From NCBI GenBank assembly GCA_963665785.1, contig OY762456.1:682001-746000 (forward strand): a stretch of 64,000 nucleotides of DNA. Direction: 5' to 3'. This DNA comes from UBA7455 sp026713185 (GTDB lineage: Bacteria; Pseudomonadota; Gammaproteobacteria; Pseudomonadales; Azotimanducaceae). Positions 8,690 to 17,695 of the stretch are shown piece by piece; the stretch's first letter is position 1; each line of letters starts with the position of its first letter. The position numbers and the translations under genes are program-made. Below the pieces are notes generated by a model. It was given only the letters and a program-made list of their open reading frames with translations, was not told the origin of the DNA and did no database searches.

Positions 8690-9079
8690 CGCCCTCGCCG
8701 GAAACCAGGACCAGTTACCGAACAACCTGCGTTATGCGGATGATGCCATTAACTTACCCACGCAGACGGCGACCCAGTGGGACGCTCTGGCACACGTGTT
8801 CCTCGAAGACAAAATGTGGAATGGATACGATGCGTCGCTGGTCGATAGCTTCGGTGCCCGGAAGTGCGGTATCGAACGCTTCAAGGATCGCATGGTCGGG
8901 CGTGGCGTGCTGCTCGACGTCGCCCACCACAAAGGCGTCGATTGCCTCGAGGACGGCTATGCTATCAGTAACGCGGACCTCGATGAGACAGCACAGGCCC
9001 AGGGCGTCGAAGTGAAACGCGGTGACTTCGTCGTCGTGCGCACCGGCCAGATGGAACAGCGACTGGCATACAAGAGCAG
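8673..9079 (+). pseudogene. internal fragment of a cyclase-family (kynurenine formamidase-like) hydrolase
   Basis: About 130 codons match the middle of cyclase-family proteins: RYADDAINLPTQTATQWDAL, the WDALAHV stretch, GIERF...GRGVLLDVAHHKGVD, and VKRGDFVVVRTGQ. The N-terminal ~60 residues and the C-terminal third (including the usual HTGVGTHID-type metal site) are absent. After about 9070 the frame continues only as antisense of the neighbouring SDR gene. This is a remnant with both ends deleted. Confidence 0.65.
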
Positions 9080-9952
9080 CTACGAGTCCTCCAGTTTACG
9101 GATTACCGGCGGCTCACCCGTGGACCCCTTGGTTACCCCAGCGATGCCTGAGACGCGCCCCGACGTCCCTGGAAACCTTTTGCTCATTTCAGGCCCGACC
9201 GCGGTTAAGCCGCCATCAACGACGATCGATTCACCCGTGATGAACTCCGAATCCCTGGAAGCAAGAAAGAGCACAGTTGCTGCAATGTGATCGGGTTTAC
9301 CGTAGTCAGGCCAGGGTTGTATCGTTTTTGCTTTCTCCTGCGTTTTCTCGGGTTTTCCACCGTCCGCGAGCGGTGTAAGGATGAAACCGGGGCAGATACT
9401 GTTGACCCGGATTCGGTATTGACCGAAGTCAACGGCAGCTGATTTCGTCAGATTGACAACGGCGGCTTTCGCTGCCGAATAAACCGGTGGGCCGGCTTCG
9501 CCGCTTAACGCCGCCATGGATGCGGTATTAATGATCGATCCGCCTTCATTTTGCGCAATCATTATTCGAGCGGCATGTTTGATACCGAGAAAGACGCCCT
9601 TGGCCACGACATCGAACGTGTAGTCCCAGTCTTCTGTTGTCGTTTCTGTCAGGGATCCTATGGCGCCACCGACACCCGCGTTGTTGAAAACAACGTCGAG
9701 GCGACCGAATCTTGAGCGGGCTTCCTCAATCATCGCGATGACATCAGCTTCCTGAGCGACGTCTGTTTTGATGAAACTGATCCTGTCGGCCTGCCCGTTG
9801 TCGGTTGCCTGTTTCACGACCTCCAGGCCGTTTGACTCATTAAAATCGGCGACTACGACCGAGGCCCCTTCTTCGAGGAATCGCCATACGGTCGCAAGGC
9901 CAATGCCGCTTGCACCACCCGTTATGACTGCTACCTTGTTCTCCAGTCTCAT
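9080..9952 (-). CDS. SDR family NAD(P)-dependent oxidoreductase
   Basis: 290 residues, slightly long for a classical SDR because of a ~38-residue C-terminal extension. It has the cofactor motif TGGASGIG near residues 12-19, NNAG near residue 90, the catalytic Ser region (SIINTASMAALSG) and YSAAK for the catalytic Tyr-Lys. The final VVDGGLTAVGP is typical. It likely oxidises or reduces a hydroxy/keto group on a catabolic intermediate. It ends exactly where the truncated cyclase on the other strand loses homology. Confidence 0.92.
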   Translation of the reverse strand: MRLENKVAVITGGASGIGLATVWRFLEEGASVVVADFNESNGLEVVKQATDNGQADRISFIKTDVAQEADVIAMIEEARSRFGRLDVVFNNAGVGGAIGSLTETTTEDWDYTFDVVAKGVFLGIKHAARIMIAQNEGGSIINTASMAALSGEAGPPVYSAAKAAVVNLTKSAAVDFGQYRIRVNSICPGFILTPLADGGKPEKTQEKAKTIQPWPDYGKPDHIAATVLFLASRDSEFITGESIVVDGGLTAVGPEMSKRFPGTSGRVSGIAGVTKGSTGEPPVIRKLEDS

Positions 9953-9977
9953 GTCCTGTTCCCCGCCCGTCGCATCA

Positions 9978-11015
9978 TTAACGACAGAGCGTCACCGAGT
10001 TCCACAGGTTATCAGCCCCACCTGCAATGAAATGTTGACCGATTCGAGCCTGCCAGATGCGCTCATTGCCGTATTCTTCCCGCCAGCACCAGAGACGCCG
10101 GGTGCGGTAATTGAGCGAGTGTTCCCTTGTAAATCCCATTGCACCGTGCACCTGGTGGGCAATTTCGGTACAGGCCGATACGGATTCTCCGATGCGTGCC
10201 TTACCGATAGCGATATCCATGCTGTTTTGCTCGGCGAACGACATCCAGATTGCGTGGCTGGCCATCATGCTGGCGGAAACCTGTCCCGCCAGCACCGCCA
10301 GCTGTTGTTGAATCGCCTGAAATTTGGAAATCGGCCTGCCGAATTGTGAGCGCTCCAATGAATACTGCACACTCATCTCCAAAATGGAATCCAGTGCGCC
10401 AGCCATCATCATGCTACGCGTTGCAGCGCCAAGTAGTTGGAGCTGTTCATTAACCGTTTCGTTAGCTTCAAAGATGTCATCTACCCTGATTACTGTATCG
10501 ATCGACACCCTATCTCGCGGTTCGCCGGCGATATTGCTTACTGGTTCTATTCGGGCATCATCCAGACTAACCCGGCAGAGTTTCAGGCTCGCTTCTGATG
10601 TTGCAACAAGCACAACCTGGCCACACCACCTGGCAAACGCGACTGCCTCCGCGATGCCTGTCAGGTGGTTGTCACCTTTGAGATGGAAGTTTCCTGAAGC
10701 CACGGTTGTTGCATCGGCGCCAATGGACGCACCATGCTCTGCCAGCAGTGTCGCCGCGATAAAGTGCTCGGAAAGCGGTACCGGCGCGCAGTACCTGGCG
10801 GCTTCACGGATAACCAGCAGGGAATCACCGGCGTCACCACCGGCGCCACCTGCCTCGCTGGCAATGCTTGCCGTCGTCAATCCAGTTTCTGTCAATGCCT
10901 GCCAGAGTTCACTGGCAAAAACACCTTCTTCGGACTTCTCAATCACTTCCGGTGGACAGAGATCAGTCAGGAGCCGGTCCAGCGTATCTTTGATTAGTTG
11001 TTGTTGCTCATCCAC
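9978..11015 (-). CDS. acyl-CoA dehydrogenase, second subunit of a pair
   Basis: 345 residues and a divergent acyl-CoA dehydrogenase: the C-terminal half retains FGRPISKFQAIQQQLAVLAG and VHGAMGFTREHSLNYRTRRLWCWREEYG. The middle FAD-binding signature is weak and the C-terminal catalytic region is degenerate. It follows a canonical acyl-CoA dehydrogenase (11020-12156) by four bases, the arrangement of heterotetrameric (alpha2beta2) enzymes such as the FadE-type steroid dehydrogenases. I infer a two-subunit enzyme with split active-site duties. Confidence 0.85.
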   Translation of the reverse strand: MDEQQQLIKDTLDRLLTDLCPPEVIEKSEEGVFASELWQALTETGLTTASIASEAGGAGGDAGDSLLVIREAARYCAPVPLSEHFIAATLLAEHGASIGADATTVASGNFHLKGDNHLTGIAEAVAFARWCGQVVLVATSEASLKLCRVSLDDARIEPVSNIAGEPRDRVSIDTVIRVDDIFEANETVNEQLQLLGAATRSMMMAGALDSILEMSVQYSLERSQFGRPISKFQAIQQQLAVLAGQVSASMMASHAIWMSFAEQNSMDIAIGKARIGESVSACTEIAHQVHGAMGFTREHSLNYRTRRLWCWREEYGNERIWQARIGQHFIAGGADNLWNSVTLCR

Positions 11016-11019
11016 CTGG

Positions 11020-12156
11020 TTACCTCAATCCCAACCCACGAGCAATTACGCCTCTTAGTATCTCCCGCGTGCCACCGCGTAATGTGAATGACGGCGCGTT
11101 CAGTATGGTCTCGTCTAGTGTATCAGCAAATCTACGTGAGGGTTTATCCAGCCCGGAAAGCCTGATGAGTTCTGGTATCATTCGCTCATGCGCGGTGCCC
11201 ACGTCTTTAATCAGGGCAGCTTCGGTAAGTGGCGCCGTTCCTGCCCCCAGCATGCCTGCGACGGAAAGCGACATGCGCCGCAGGGTCACCATTTGCGCTG
11301 CAATCTGTCCAAGTAAGGTCAACTGTGCGTCCGTTGGATTTGTCTCGATCTCTCTTGCGAACTCTACCACGAGTCGGAACGCGCTTAGGAAACGTTCCGG
11401 GCCGCTGCGTTCGTAGGCCAGTTCGCTCATCACCTGTTCCCAACCATTGCCGGGTTCACCCACAAGCCGATCGTCCGGCAGAAAGACATCGTCAAAGAAA
11501 ATCTGGTTGAAATCTCGTTTCCCGGCGATGTCTTTGATCCCCCTGATGGTGACATTTTCATCGGCCAGGTTGACAAGGAACTGGCTCATGCCTGCGTGTC
11601 GGTTTTCACCAACGGGCTCGGTCCTCACCAGGGTTACCATGTAGTCGGTCAGGTGGGCGCTGCTGGTCCAGATTTTACTGCCGTTGAGTATCCAGCCCCC
11701 GTCTGTTTTTATCGCGCTGGTTCGAATTGACGCCAGATCCGAGCCACTGTCGGGCTCACTCATGCCGATCGAGAAAAAGCACTCAGACTTGACTATTTTA
11801 GGCAGAAAATATTGCTTCTGCGCTTCGCTGCCATATTTCAGCAATAACGGACCGCTCTGGCGATCTCCTGCCCAGTGAAGCGACACCGGGGCACCTGACG
11901 CAATTAACTCTTCGCTAACTACGTAGCGTTCAAGGAAGGAACGTTCGGCGCCACCGTACGCTTTCGGCCAGGTCATTCCCACCCAGCCCTGTTCCGCAAC
12001 CTTGCGACTGAACTCGGCCGATGCGCCGCCGGCAGCGTCGGACCTTAGAATCTGACTGGTGTCTAATTCTCGGTCAAGAAATGCCCTGACTTCTTCCCGA
12101 ATTGCTTCTGCCTTCTCAGGAAGCTTGAAGGGCTCGAAATTCAGGCCCTGAAACAT
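11020..12156 (-). CDS. acyl-CoA dehydrogenase, first subunit of a pair
   Basis: 378 residues with the standard blocks: QGWVGMTWPKAYGGAERS near residue 55, FFSIGMSEPDSGSDLASIRT (FAD/substrate signature), WILNGSKIWTSSAH, and the end FTLRGGTREILRGVIARGLGLR. It belongs to the steroid/complex-acyl branch commonly encoded beside a second dehydrogenase. The start ATG follows ggggcggag on the minus strand. It is divergent from the SDR gene at 12276, with a 119-base promoter region between that contains a tandem duplication. Confidence 0.92.
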   Translation of the reverse strand: MFQGLNFEPFKLPEKAEAIREEVRAFLDRELDTSQILRSDAAGGASAEFSRKVAEQGWVGMTWPKAYGGAERSFLERYVVSEELIASGAPVSLHWAGDRQSGPLLLKYGSEAQKQYFLPKIVKSECFFSIGMSEPDSGSDLASIRTSAIKTDGGWILNGSKIWTSSAHLTDYMVTLVRTEPVGENRHAGMSQFLVNLADENVTIRGIKDIAGKRDFNQIFFDDVFLPDDRLVGEPGNGWEQVMSELAYERSGPERFLSAFRLVVEFAREIETNPTDAQLTLLGQIAAQMVTLRRMSLSVAGMLGAGTAPLTEAALIKDVGTAHERMIPELIRLSGLDKPSRRFADTLDETILNAPSFTLRGGTREILRGVIARGLGLR

Positions 12157-12198
12157 GTTGCTCCGCCCCTAAAACGGTTAAAGTAGCGGTTTAATTAT

Positions 12199-12288
12199 TT
12201 TATTGCAATCATCATAAGGATTCATATTATGAAACGAGTTGTGTCTTTATTGCAATCATCATAAGGATTATTAGTATGAAACGAGTTG
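12199..12288 (+). repeat. 47-bp tandem duplication of a leader/start region
   Basis: Two copies with a 47-base period (12199-12245 and 12246-12288) both carry ttattgcaatcatcataagg and atgaaacgagttg, with a short variable stretch between. The first copy's ATG (12229) opens an 11-codon frame, MKRVVSLLQSS, that stops at 12262-12264, eleven bases before the genuine SDR start at 12276. The duplication therefore doubled the ribosome-binding region and created an upstream minicistron. Confidence 0.85.
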
Positions 12289-13016
12289 CGTTGGTGACAG
12301 GTGCGGGCAGCGGTATAGGCCGGGCCATTTGTCAGTCGCTGGGAAAAAATGATGTGTTCGTCGTCGCGACGGATATATCAGAGCAGGGAGTGAAGAAGAC
12401 CGAAGCTCTCGTGGTTGGTACCGGAGGTAAATGCGCGTCCACAATTCTTGATGTAACGGACAGTGATATGGTCAGGAAAAAAGTGGCTGACGTTGACCGA
12501 ATCGACATCCTGGTGAACTGTGCAGGATGGGACTCTCTGATGCCGTTTCTGGAAACAGACGAGGCATTTTGGGATCGCATTATTGATCTTAATTACAAGG
12601 GTGCTTTGCGCATGACTCATGCAATCCTGCCGGGAATGATCGAGAGGCAGTGGGGGCGCATAGTTAATATTGCTTCCGATGCTGGCCGCGTGGGTGCGTC
12701 TCAGGAGTCCATCTATTCGGGAGCCAAGGGCGGCATGATTGCGTTTGGTAAAACTGTTGCTCGGGAAGTGGCGAGGCACGGCATCACCGTTAACGCTGTC
12801 TGTCCAGGTATCACCGATACTGCGCTTCTGCGCGAGATAATTGATGCGAGTGGTGGTGGTCAACGAGTGCTTGAATCGACGACCCGTCAGGTGCCGATGA
12901 AGCGGCTGGGAACGCCCGAGGATGTGGCTGTTGCAGCGGCGTTTTTCGCCTCGGAGGGAGCGGGGTACATTACTGGACAGACGTTGTCCGTCAGTGGTGG
13001 TCTAACGATGGCGTAG
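12276..13016 (+). CDS. SDR family oxidoreductase (hydroxyacyl-CoA dehydrogenase-like)
   Basis: 246 residues, typical classical SDR: TGAGSGIG cofactor motif near residue 9, NCAGWDSL near residue 86, IVNIASDAGRVG with catalytic Ser, and YSGAKGG for Tyr-Lys. The final ITGQTLSVSGGLTMA is normal. It resembles 2-hydroxycyclohexanecarboxyl-CoA (BadH-like) and 3-hydroxyacyl-CoA dehydrogenases, but that is family-level inference. SD-like ataagg lies ahead of ATG 12276. It is probably co-transcribed with the quinone oxidoreductase 44 bases downstream. Confidence 0.92.
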   Translation: MKRVALVTGAGSGIGRAICQSLGKNDVFVVATDISEQGVKKTEALVVGTGGKCASTILDVTDSDMVRKKVADVDRIDILVNCAGWDSLMPFLETDEAFWDRIIDLNYKGALRMTHAILPGMIERQWGRIVNIASDAGRVGASQESIYSGAKGGMIAFGKTVAREVARHGITVNAVCPGITDTALLREIIDASGGGQRVLESTTRQVPMKRLGTPEDVAVAAAFFASEGAGYITGQTLSVSGGLTMA

Positions 13017-13060
13017 CAGACACTTCCAGACTGATAACGAGCAATGGAGTCGAAACAAAT

Positions 13061-14074
13061 ATGAAAATCAAAGCGGTACGCTGTCACGAGTTTGATGACG
13101 ACATCACGAAACTGTCTCTTGACACTTATGACCTTGAACCCCCCGCGGCTGATGAGGTACAGGTATCAATTAAAGCCTGTGGGGTGAACTTTATCGACGT
13201 GCTGATGGTCCAGGGTAAGCATCAGCACAAACCTGATTTTCCGTTTGCTCCCGGTGACGAAGCCGCAGGTGACGTGGTCGCCGTCGGCAGCAATGTGACC
13301 AACGTCGCCGTGGGTGACAAGGTCATTCTTGAATGTGAGGAAGGCGGTTTCGCAGAGGGCATCAACGTGAGTGCCAGTGACGTAAAACCAATGCCCCGGG
13401 CAATGGACTACGGGACGGCGGCGTCATTCCAAACCACTTACCTTACTGCCTGGATTGGTATTGCCTGTCGTGGTCAATTGCAGCCAGGTGAAACCCTGCT
13501 GGTGCATGGGGCGACAGGAGGGTGCGGGCTGGCTGCCGTGGATCTGGGCAAATATCTTGGTGCGACCGTTATCGCAACCGGTGGCCGGGACGACAAGCTG
13601 CAAGTGGTCAAATCTCAGGGCGCAGACCACGTCATAAACTACACGCTGCCCGACGGTGAAATCGGCGGATTCCGCGATCAGGTAAAAATGCTCACAGAAG
13701 GACGCGGCGCGGATGTGATACTCGACCCGGTTGGCGGCGGAGCATTTGATGAGTCCATACGGTGCGTCAACTTCGACGGTAGGATTGTTACCCTTGGATT
13801 TACCAGCGGTCGCTGGCCCCAGGCGGCCGTAAATCATATATTAATCAAACAGTTATCTGTTATGGGAGTGCGCGCACGACACTATGCGGCAAAACATCCG
13901 GAGCAGGTCAGTAAGCTCTATGAACTGGCAGACACCGGCGAGATCAATCCCTACGTATGTAAGGCGTTTCCACTTGAAGAGACGGTAGCAGCGATGCAGG
14001 TGCTGGAATCCCGGAACGTGATTGGTAAGTGCATTGTGACCATGAACGGCTATACCATGGAAACGGCAAGTTAA
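13061..14074 (+). CDS. NADPH:quinone oxidoreductase-type zinc-independent MDR enzyme
   Basis: 337 residues, medium-chain dehydrogenase/reductase of the QOR group: GVNFIDVLMVQGKHQ near residue 43, FAPGDEAAGDVVAVG, the Rossmann motif HGATGGCGLAAVDLGK near residue 147, and the VILDPVGGGAFDES and GRIVTLGFTSG segments. The zinc ligands of alcohol dehydrogenases are absent. NADPH use is assumed for the family. It sits downstream of the SDR on the same strand. Homologues reduce quinones or enoyl compounds. Confidence 0.92.
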   Translation: MKIKAVRCHEFDDDITKLSLDTYDLEPPAADEVQVSIKACGVNFIDVLMVQGKHQHKPDFPFAPGDEAAGDVVAVGSNVTNVAVGDKVILECEEGGFAEGINVSASDVKPMPRAMDYGTAASFQTTYLTAWIGIACRGQLQPGETLLVHGATGGCGLAAVDLGKYLGATVIATGGRDDKLQVVKSQGADHVINYTLPDGEIGGFRDQVKMLTEGRGADVILDPVGGGAFDESIRCVNFDGRIVTLGFTSGRWPQAAVNHILIKQLSVMGVRARHYAAKHPEQVSKLYELADTGEINPYVCKAFPLEETVAAMQVLESRNVIGKCIVTMNGYTMETAS

Positions 14075-14124
14075 CCTAACCAATTACCGCGGTCTGTTCG
14101 GTCTAAGCCTCGCAGTTTAAATAT

Positions 14125-14808
14125 CTACGCAGTCATCCATGTCACGATGTGTGCGGCGAGTTCTTCTCCTGCCTCTTCTTGAATGAAGTGCACGCCGCCT
14201 TCAATGGAGAGTGGTGGTGCAACGTTTTTGAAAATGTATCGTAACTGCTCTTCCTTTGCGAATATGCCTCCTCCCTGGTCTCCCCACGGCAAAAACACGG
14301 GCAGTTGCAGAGACTTAAGGGTCTCGATCGCGACCCGGTTGTCATAGGCGCCGGGATGCTGTGGGTGGCATGGCACCAACCTTGGAAACATGAGGAGGCC
14401 TGTCTGATACTGCGCCGACGGAAACGGTACGCCATAGGCAGCTGCCTCGGCTTCGCTCAGTGTCCCGCCCCAGTCCTGACCGACGACAACGAAGTCACGT
14501 AGGTCCAGTTGATCGATTAATGACACCAGGTCAGCGATATGATGTGCCATGGTCAGCGCGCGGTCGTCACGTGGGTGGTCCGAATAACCGGCGCCTATCC
14601 AATCCGGGGCGATGGCGCGATAGCCCGCTGCGGTTAATGGCTCTACCATGAAACGATACAGAAACCCCCAGGTTGGATTACCAGAGAGAAGCAGGATGGG
14701 CGGGCCCTCGCCTTCATCGATGTAGGCCATTGTCCGCCCGTTAACGACAACAGATTTTTGCTCCCATGGAAATAGTGACTCCAGCCACTTTGGTTTCTGT
14801 CGCAACAT
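14125..14808 (-). pseudogene. haloalkane dehalogenase/epoxide hydrolase-like protein lacking its cap domain
   Basis: An open frame of 227 codons from the ATG at 14808 (preceded by gcgaggt; an upstream in-frame ATG lies at 14835). The N-terminal half is a good alpha/beta hydrolase with oxyanion motif SGNPTWGF and nucleophile motif VVVGQDWGG. Immediately after it the sequence jumps to SEAEAAAYGVPFPSAQYQTG, which in relatives lies after the cap domain. Compared with the full-length relative at 44827-45873 about 100 residues are missing, in frame. The C-terminal GGVHFIQEEAGEELA His region remains. Probably inactive; a functional mini-hydrolase cannot be excluded. Confidence 0.7.
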
Positions 14809-14878
14809 TGGACTACCTCGCTCTGGAGTTGGCATAGCGCTTATCGCAACAGATAGTATAGTATTAGTGTATTCCCAG

Positions 14879-16145
14879 ATGGCTGACTTAAGTTTTGACT
14901 ATATTGTGGTTGGTGCGGGCGCAGCAGGGTGCGTACTCGCCAATCGGCTTTCAGAGGACCCACGGAGCGCAGTAGCGTTGATTGAAGCTGGGCCCGCAGA
15001 TCGCCATCCATTTATCCATATGCCCAAAGGACGCGCAAAAATGGCGGACTCATACCAGTGGATGTATGCAAGTGCACCGGAAGATGCCAACGCACATCAA
15101 CCAGAGACTTGGGTGAGAGGACGTGTCCTCGGAGGATCAAGTTCAATAAACGGGATGGTGTACGTTCGAGGTCAGCCGCAGGATTTCGACAGTATCGCTG
15201 AGATGTCGAGTCAAGACTGGAATTGGCGGCATATCGGCGCCGCTTACAAAGCTCTCGAGAGCCACGAACTGGGCCAGGCGGAGACTCGCGGTCCAGGTGG
15301 ACCACTAAACATTACACTACCCGACGTCAACGACCCGCTATCTGAACAAATGGTGTCTTCGGGACGCACTCTGGGATGGACGATCAAGAAAGACATCAAC
15401 GATCCAGACGACATTGAGGGGATCGGTTTTGTGCCGCGCACGATCTACAAAGGGCGTCGCCAAAGTGCAGCAACTGCCTTCCTGGATCCCATACGGGATC
15501 GTTCCAACCTGACCGTCTTCACAAAGATGAACGTAGATCGGGTTTGCTTCGACGGCACCCGCACCATAGGTGTTACATGCGTTTCGGGTGGCACGTCCCG
15601 GGAAATATCTGCCAGATCAGACGTTATATTAGCCGGTGGCGCATTGGCATCACCTGGAGTGTTAGAGCGCTCGGGTATCGGCGATCCAGGTTTACTTGGC
15701 GATCTCGGCATTTCTGTCGTGGCTGCCAACCCGGCAGTTGGTGAAAATCTGATTGAGCATCGAGGGCTTGTCATTCAGTGGAAGCTAAACAAGGATATTT
15801 CCCACAATAAGCAGTATTACGGCTGGCGCGTTCTAAGGTCAGGTGTGCAGTACTACCTCACACGGAAAGGGCCCCTATCTACAGCTCCCTATGAGGTGTG
15901 GGCAACATTCAAAACCCAATCCGGTGCAAATCGCCCGGATGCTCAATTTCTGGCAGCCCCCTTTAGCTATGATTTCGCAAAAAATCGAAAAGACGTTGAG
16001 CGTTTCCCGGGGATGCATATCGTGACATGGCCACTGCGACCGAGTTCAAAAGGGAGTGTACACATTAACTCTATCGACCCCGAAGCTGTGCCGGATCTTG
16101 TGACGAATTACCGAGACACCACTTCATTGCACGGAGCGAATAAGT
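14879..16145 (+). pseudogene. GMC-family FAD oxidoreductase, C-terminus lost
   Basis: The start at ATG 14879 gives the FAD-binding beta-alpha-beta motif FDYIVVGAGAAGCVLANRLSE at once, then GGSSSINGMVYVRGQPQDFD near residue 88 and SPGVLERSGIG near residue 260, all typical of choline dehydrogenase-like GMC enzymes. Homology runs to about DLVTNYRDTTSLHGANKF near residue 420 and then ends: the frame continues to a stop at 16669 only as the antisense of the neighbouring esterase. The lost C-terminal ~120 residues hold the catalytic His. The junction lies at about 16140-16150. Confidence 0.8.
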
Positions 16146-17665
16146 TCGTTGGAAACAGCTGCCAGAGCCTGGCGCTCAGCCTCGTACGGCGCCTGAACCA
16201 CGTGGGTCCGCTCACCGATGAACATCGTCGACCGGTCCTCGCCGTATACGGGCCAGGCGCCGAGCGTCGACGACGAGGGGTTTCCGGTGCGGGCGAAGGC
16301 CGCCCAGGCGTCTTGCATCGCCGCGGCCAGCGCATCGGCGGCGGGACCCTGCCCAAACATTTCAGCGTGCTGGTCGTCGACGTCATGCGTTCCGAACAGA
16401 ATGCCGGTGTCAGTGTGGTGACGAGCTTTCACCCTGCCGTCACCGGTGGGAGAGCACCAGGAGAAGACGTAGTGGTACACCGCGCTTTGGTGCTGTCGTT
16501 GCGCATCGAGCAGGCGGGTCGTGGGTACGCGCAAGCCGAATTCGGTCACGAGTGCTGCCGCGACGTCGCTCGGGCTTATGCCCGCTCCCCGCGCACCACG
16601 TGCCTTCTCGAAGGCCGCGACCAGCGCGACCAGGTCGATGCCAGCCGGCAGCCGGTGTTCGAGAAATGAGGGAAGGTCGTCCATGGTGGCGCCCTCAGGC
16701 AACGGCAATGACATCTCGTCGCGCGTCGTACCGGCGAGCAGGGGAACGCCGGCTGCAGACCCTGCCGCGACCGCGTCGAGAACCGGTCGGGTGAGCACTT
16801 CGCCGTCGAGCACCGGCCGGGGGAACGGGTGCCGTTGGGCCGGATCCGGGTTCGACAGATCGAGGACACCCAGCCCCGCTTCGAGGATCCGGTCCGTGCC
16901 GGCGGTTCGGAGCGCTTCACTGTCTGTCGCCGCGACACCGAGGTCCTCGATCAGCTTCGTCCCGAGCGCCGATGCCTGGTCGCGATCGAACGTCAAGGCG
17001 CCCGGCGCGCTTTGCACAATCGCCTTGTGATAGAGCCCCGTGGCCGCTGTCATGGTCATGAGCACAGCCACCGACATGCCGCCGGCCGATTGGCCGAAGA
17101 TCGTCACGTTGGCCGGGTCGCCCCCGAAGGTGTCGATGTTGGCCTGCACCCAGCGCAGCGCGGCCACGACGTCGAGCAATCCCTCGTTGCCGGTCGCCGG
17201 CACGGCGCCCTGCGTGGGCCCGTCGAGGTGGAAAAAACCGAATGGCCCCAGGCGGTAATTGATCGTGACGACGACAACGTCACCGCGCCGGGCCAACGCC
17301 GACCCGTCGTAATGCGCGAGGGAGCCCGCGCCGATGCGAAACCCCCCGCCGTGGATGTAGACCATGACGGGCCGCGTGCCGCCATCTTGTAGTGCGGGGC
17401 TCCACACGTTCAGGTACAGGCAGTCTTCGTCGGTCGCGCCGACCGCCATGACCGAACCGTACTGCTCTTCGAGCGATGGCTGGGGACAGGCGGGCCCGAA
17501 GGCGCGCGCGGGTCTCACACCCGCCCATGCCGGCGGCCCGACAGGAGCGCACCACCGCAGCGCGCCGGTGGGTGCGGCCGCATAGGGAATGCCGCGAAAC
17601 ACGAAGAGGTCATTCTCCTCGCTGCCCTCGAGTTTTCCGCAGGTCGTCTCGACGATCGGGTTCAC
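16124..17665 (-). CDS. type-B carboxylesterase
   Basis: 513 residues starting with GTG 17665 behind a strong aggagg. It shows the family's FVFRGIPYAAAPTGALRW, EDCLYLNVWSP, oxyanion strand YIHGGGFRIGAGS, and nucleophile motif TIFGQSAGGMS. The late HHTDTGILFGTHD carries the His region and AWAAFARTGNPSSSTLGAW is typical. No secretion signal is seen, so cytoplasmic. The coding GC is clearly higher than in the genes to the left. Its last few codons (LIRSVQ) appear to come from the invaded GMC gene. A truncated paralogue lies at 25889-26629. Confidence 0.93.
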   Translation of the reverse strand: MNPIVETTCGKLEGSEENDLFVFRGIPYAAAPTGALRWCAPVGPPAWAGVRPARAFGPACPQPSLEEQYGSVMAVGATDEDCLYLNVWSPALQDGGTRPVMVYIHGGGFRIGAGSLAHYDGSALARRGDVVVVTINYRLGPFGFFHLDGPTQGAVPATGNEGLLDVVAALRWVQANIDTFGGDPANVTIFGQSAGGMSVAVLMTMTAATGLYHKAIVQSAPGALTFDRDQASALGTKLIEDLGVAATDSEALRTAGTDRILEAGLGVLDLSNPDPAQRHPFPRPVLDGEVLTRPVLDAVAAGSAAGVPLLAGTTRDEMSLPLPEGATMDDLPSFLEHRLPAGIDLVALVAAFEKARGARGAGISPSDVAAALVTEFGLRVPTTRLLDAQRQHQSAVYHYVFSWCSPTGDGRVKARHHTDTGILFGTHDVDDQHAEMFGQGPAADALAAAMQDAWAAFARTGNPSSSTLGAWPVYGEDRSTMFIGERTHVVQAPYEAERQALAAVSNELIRSVQ

Positions 17666-17695
17666 TTCTCGCTTCCTCCTGATTTCATCACAAGT

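Noticed and set aside
16828..17392. 187-codon plus-strand open frame
   Set aside because: Antisense of the carboxylesterase in GC-rich DNA; low-complexity Arg/Ala composition.
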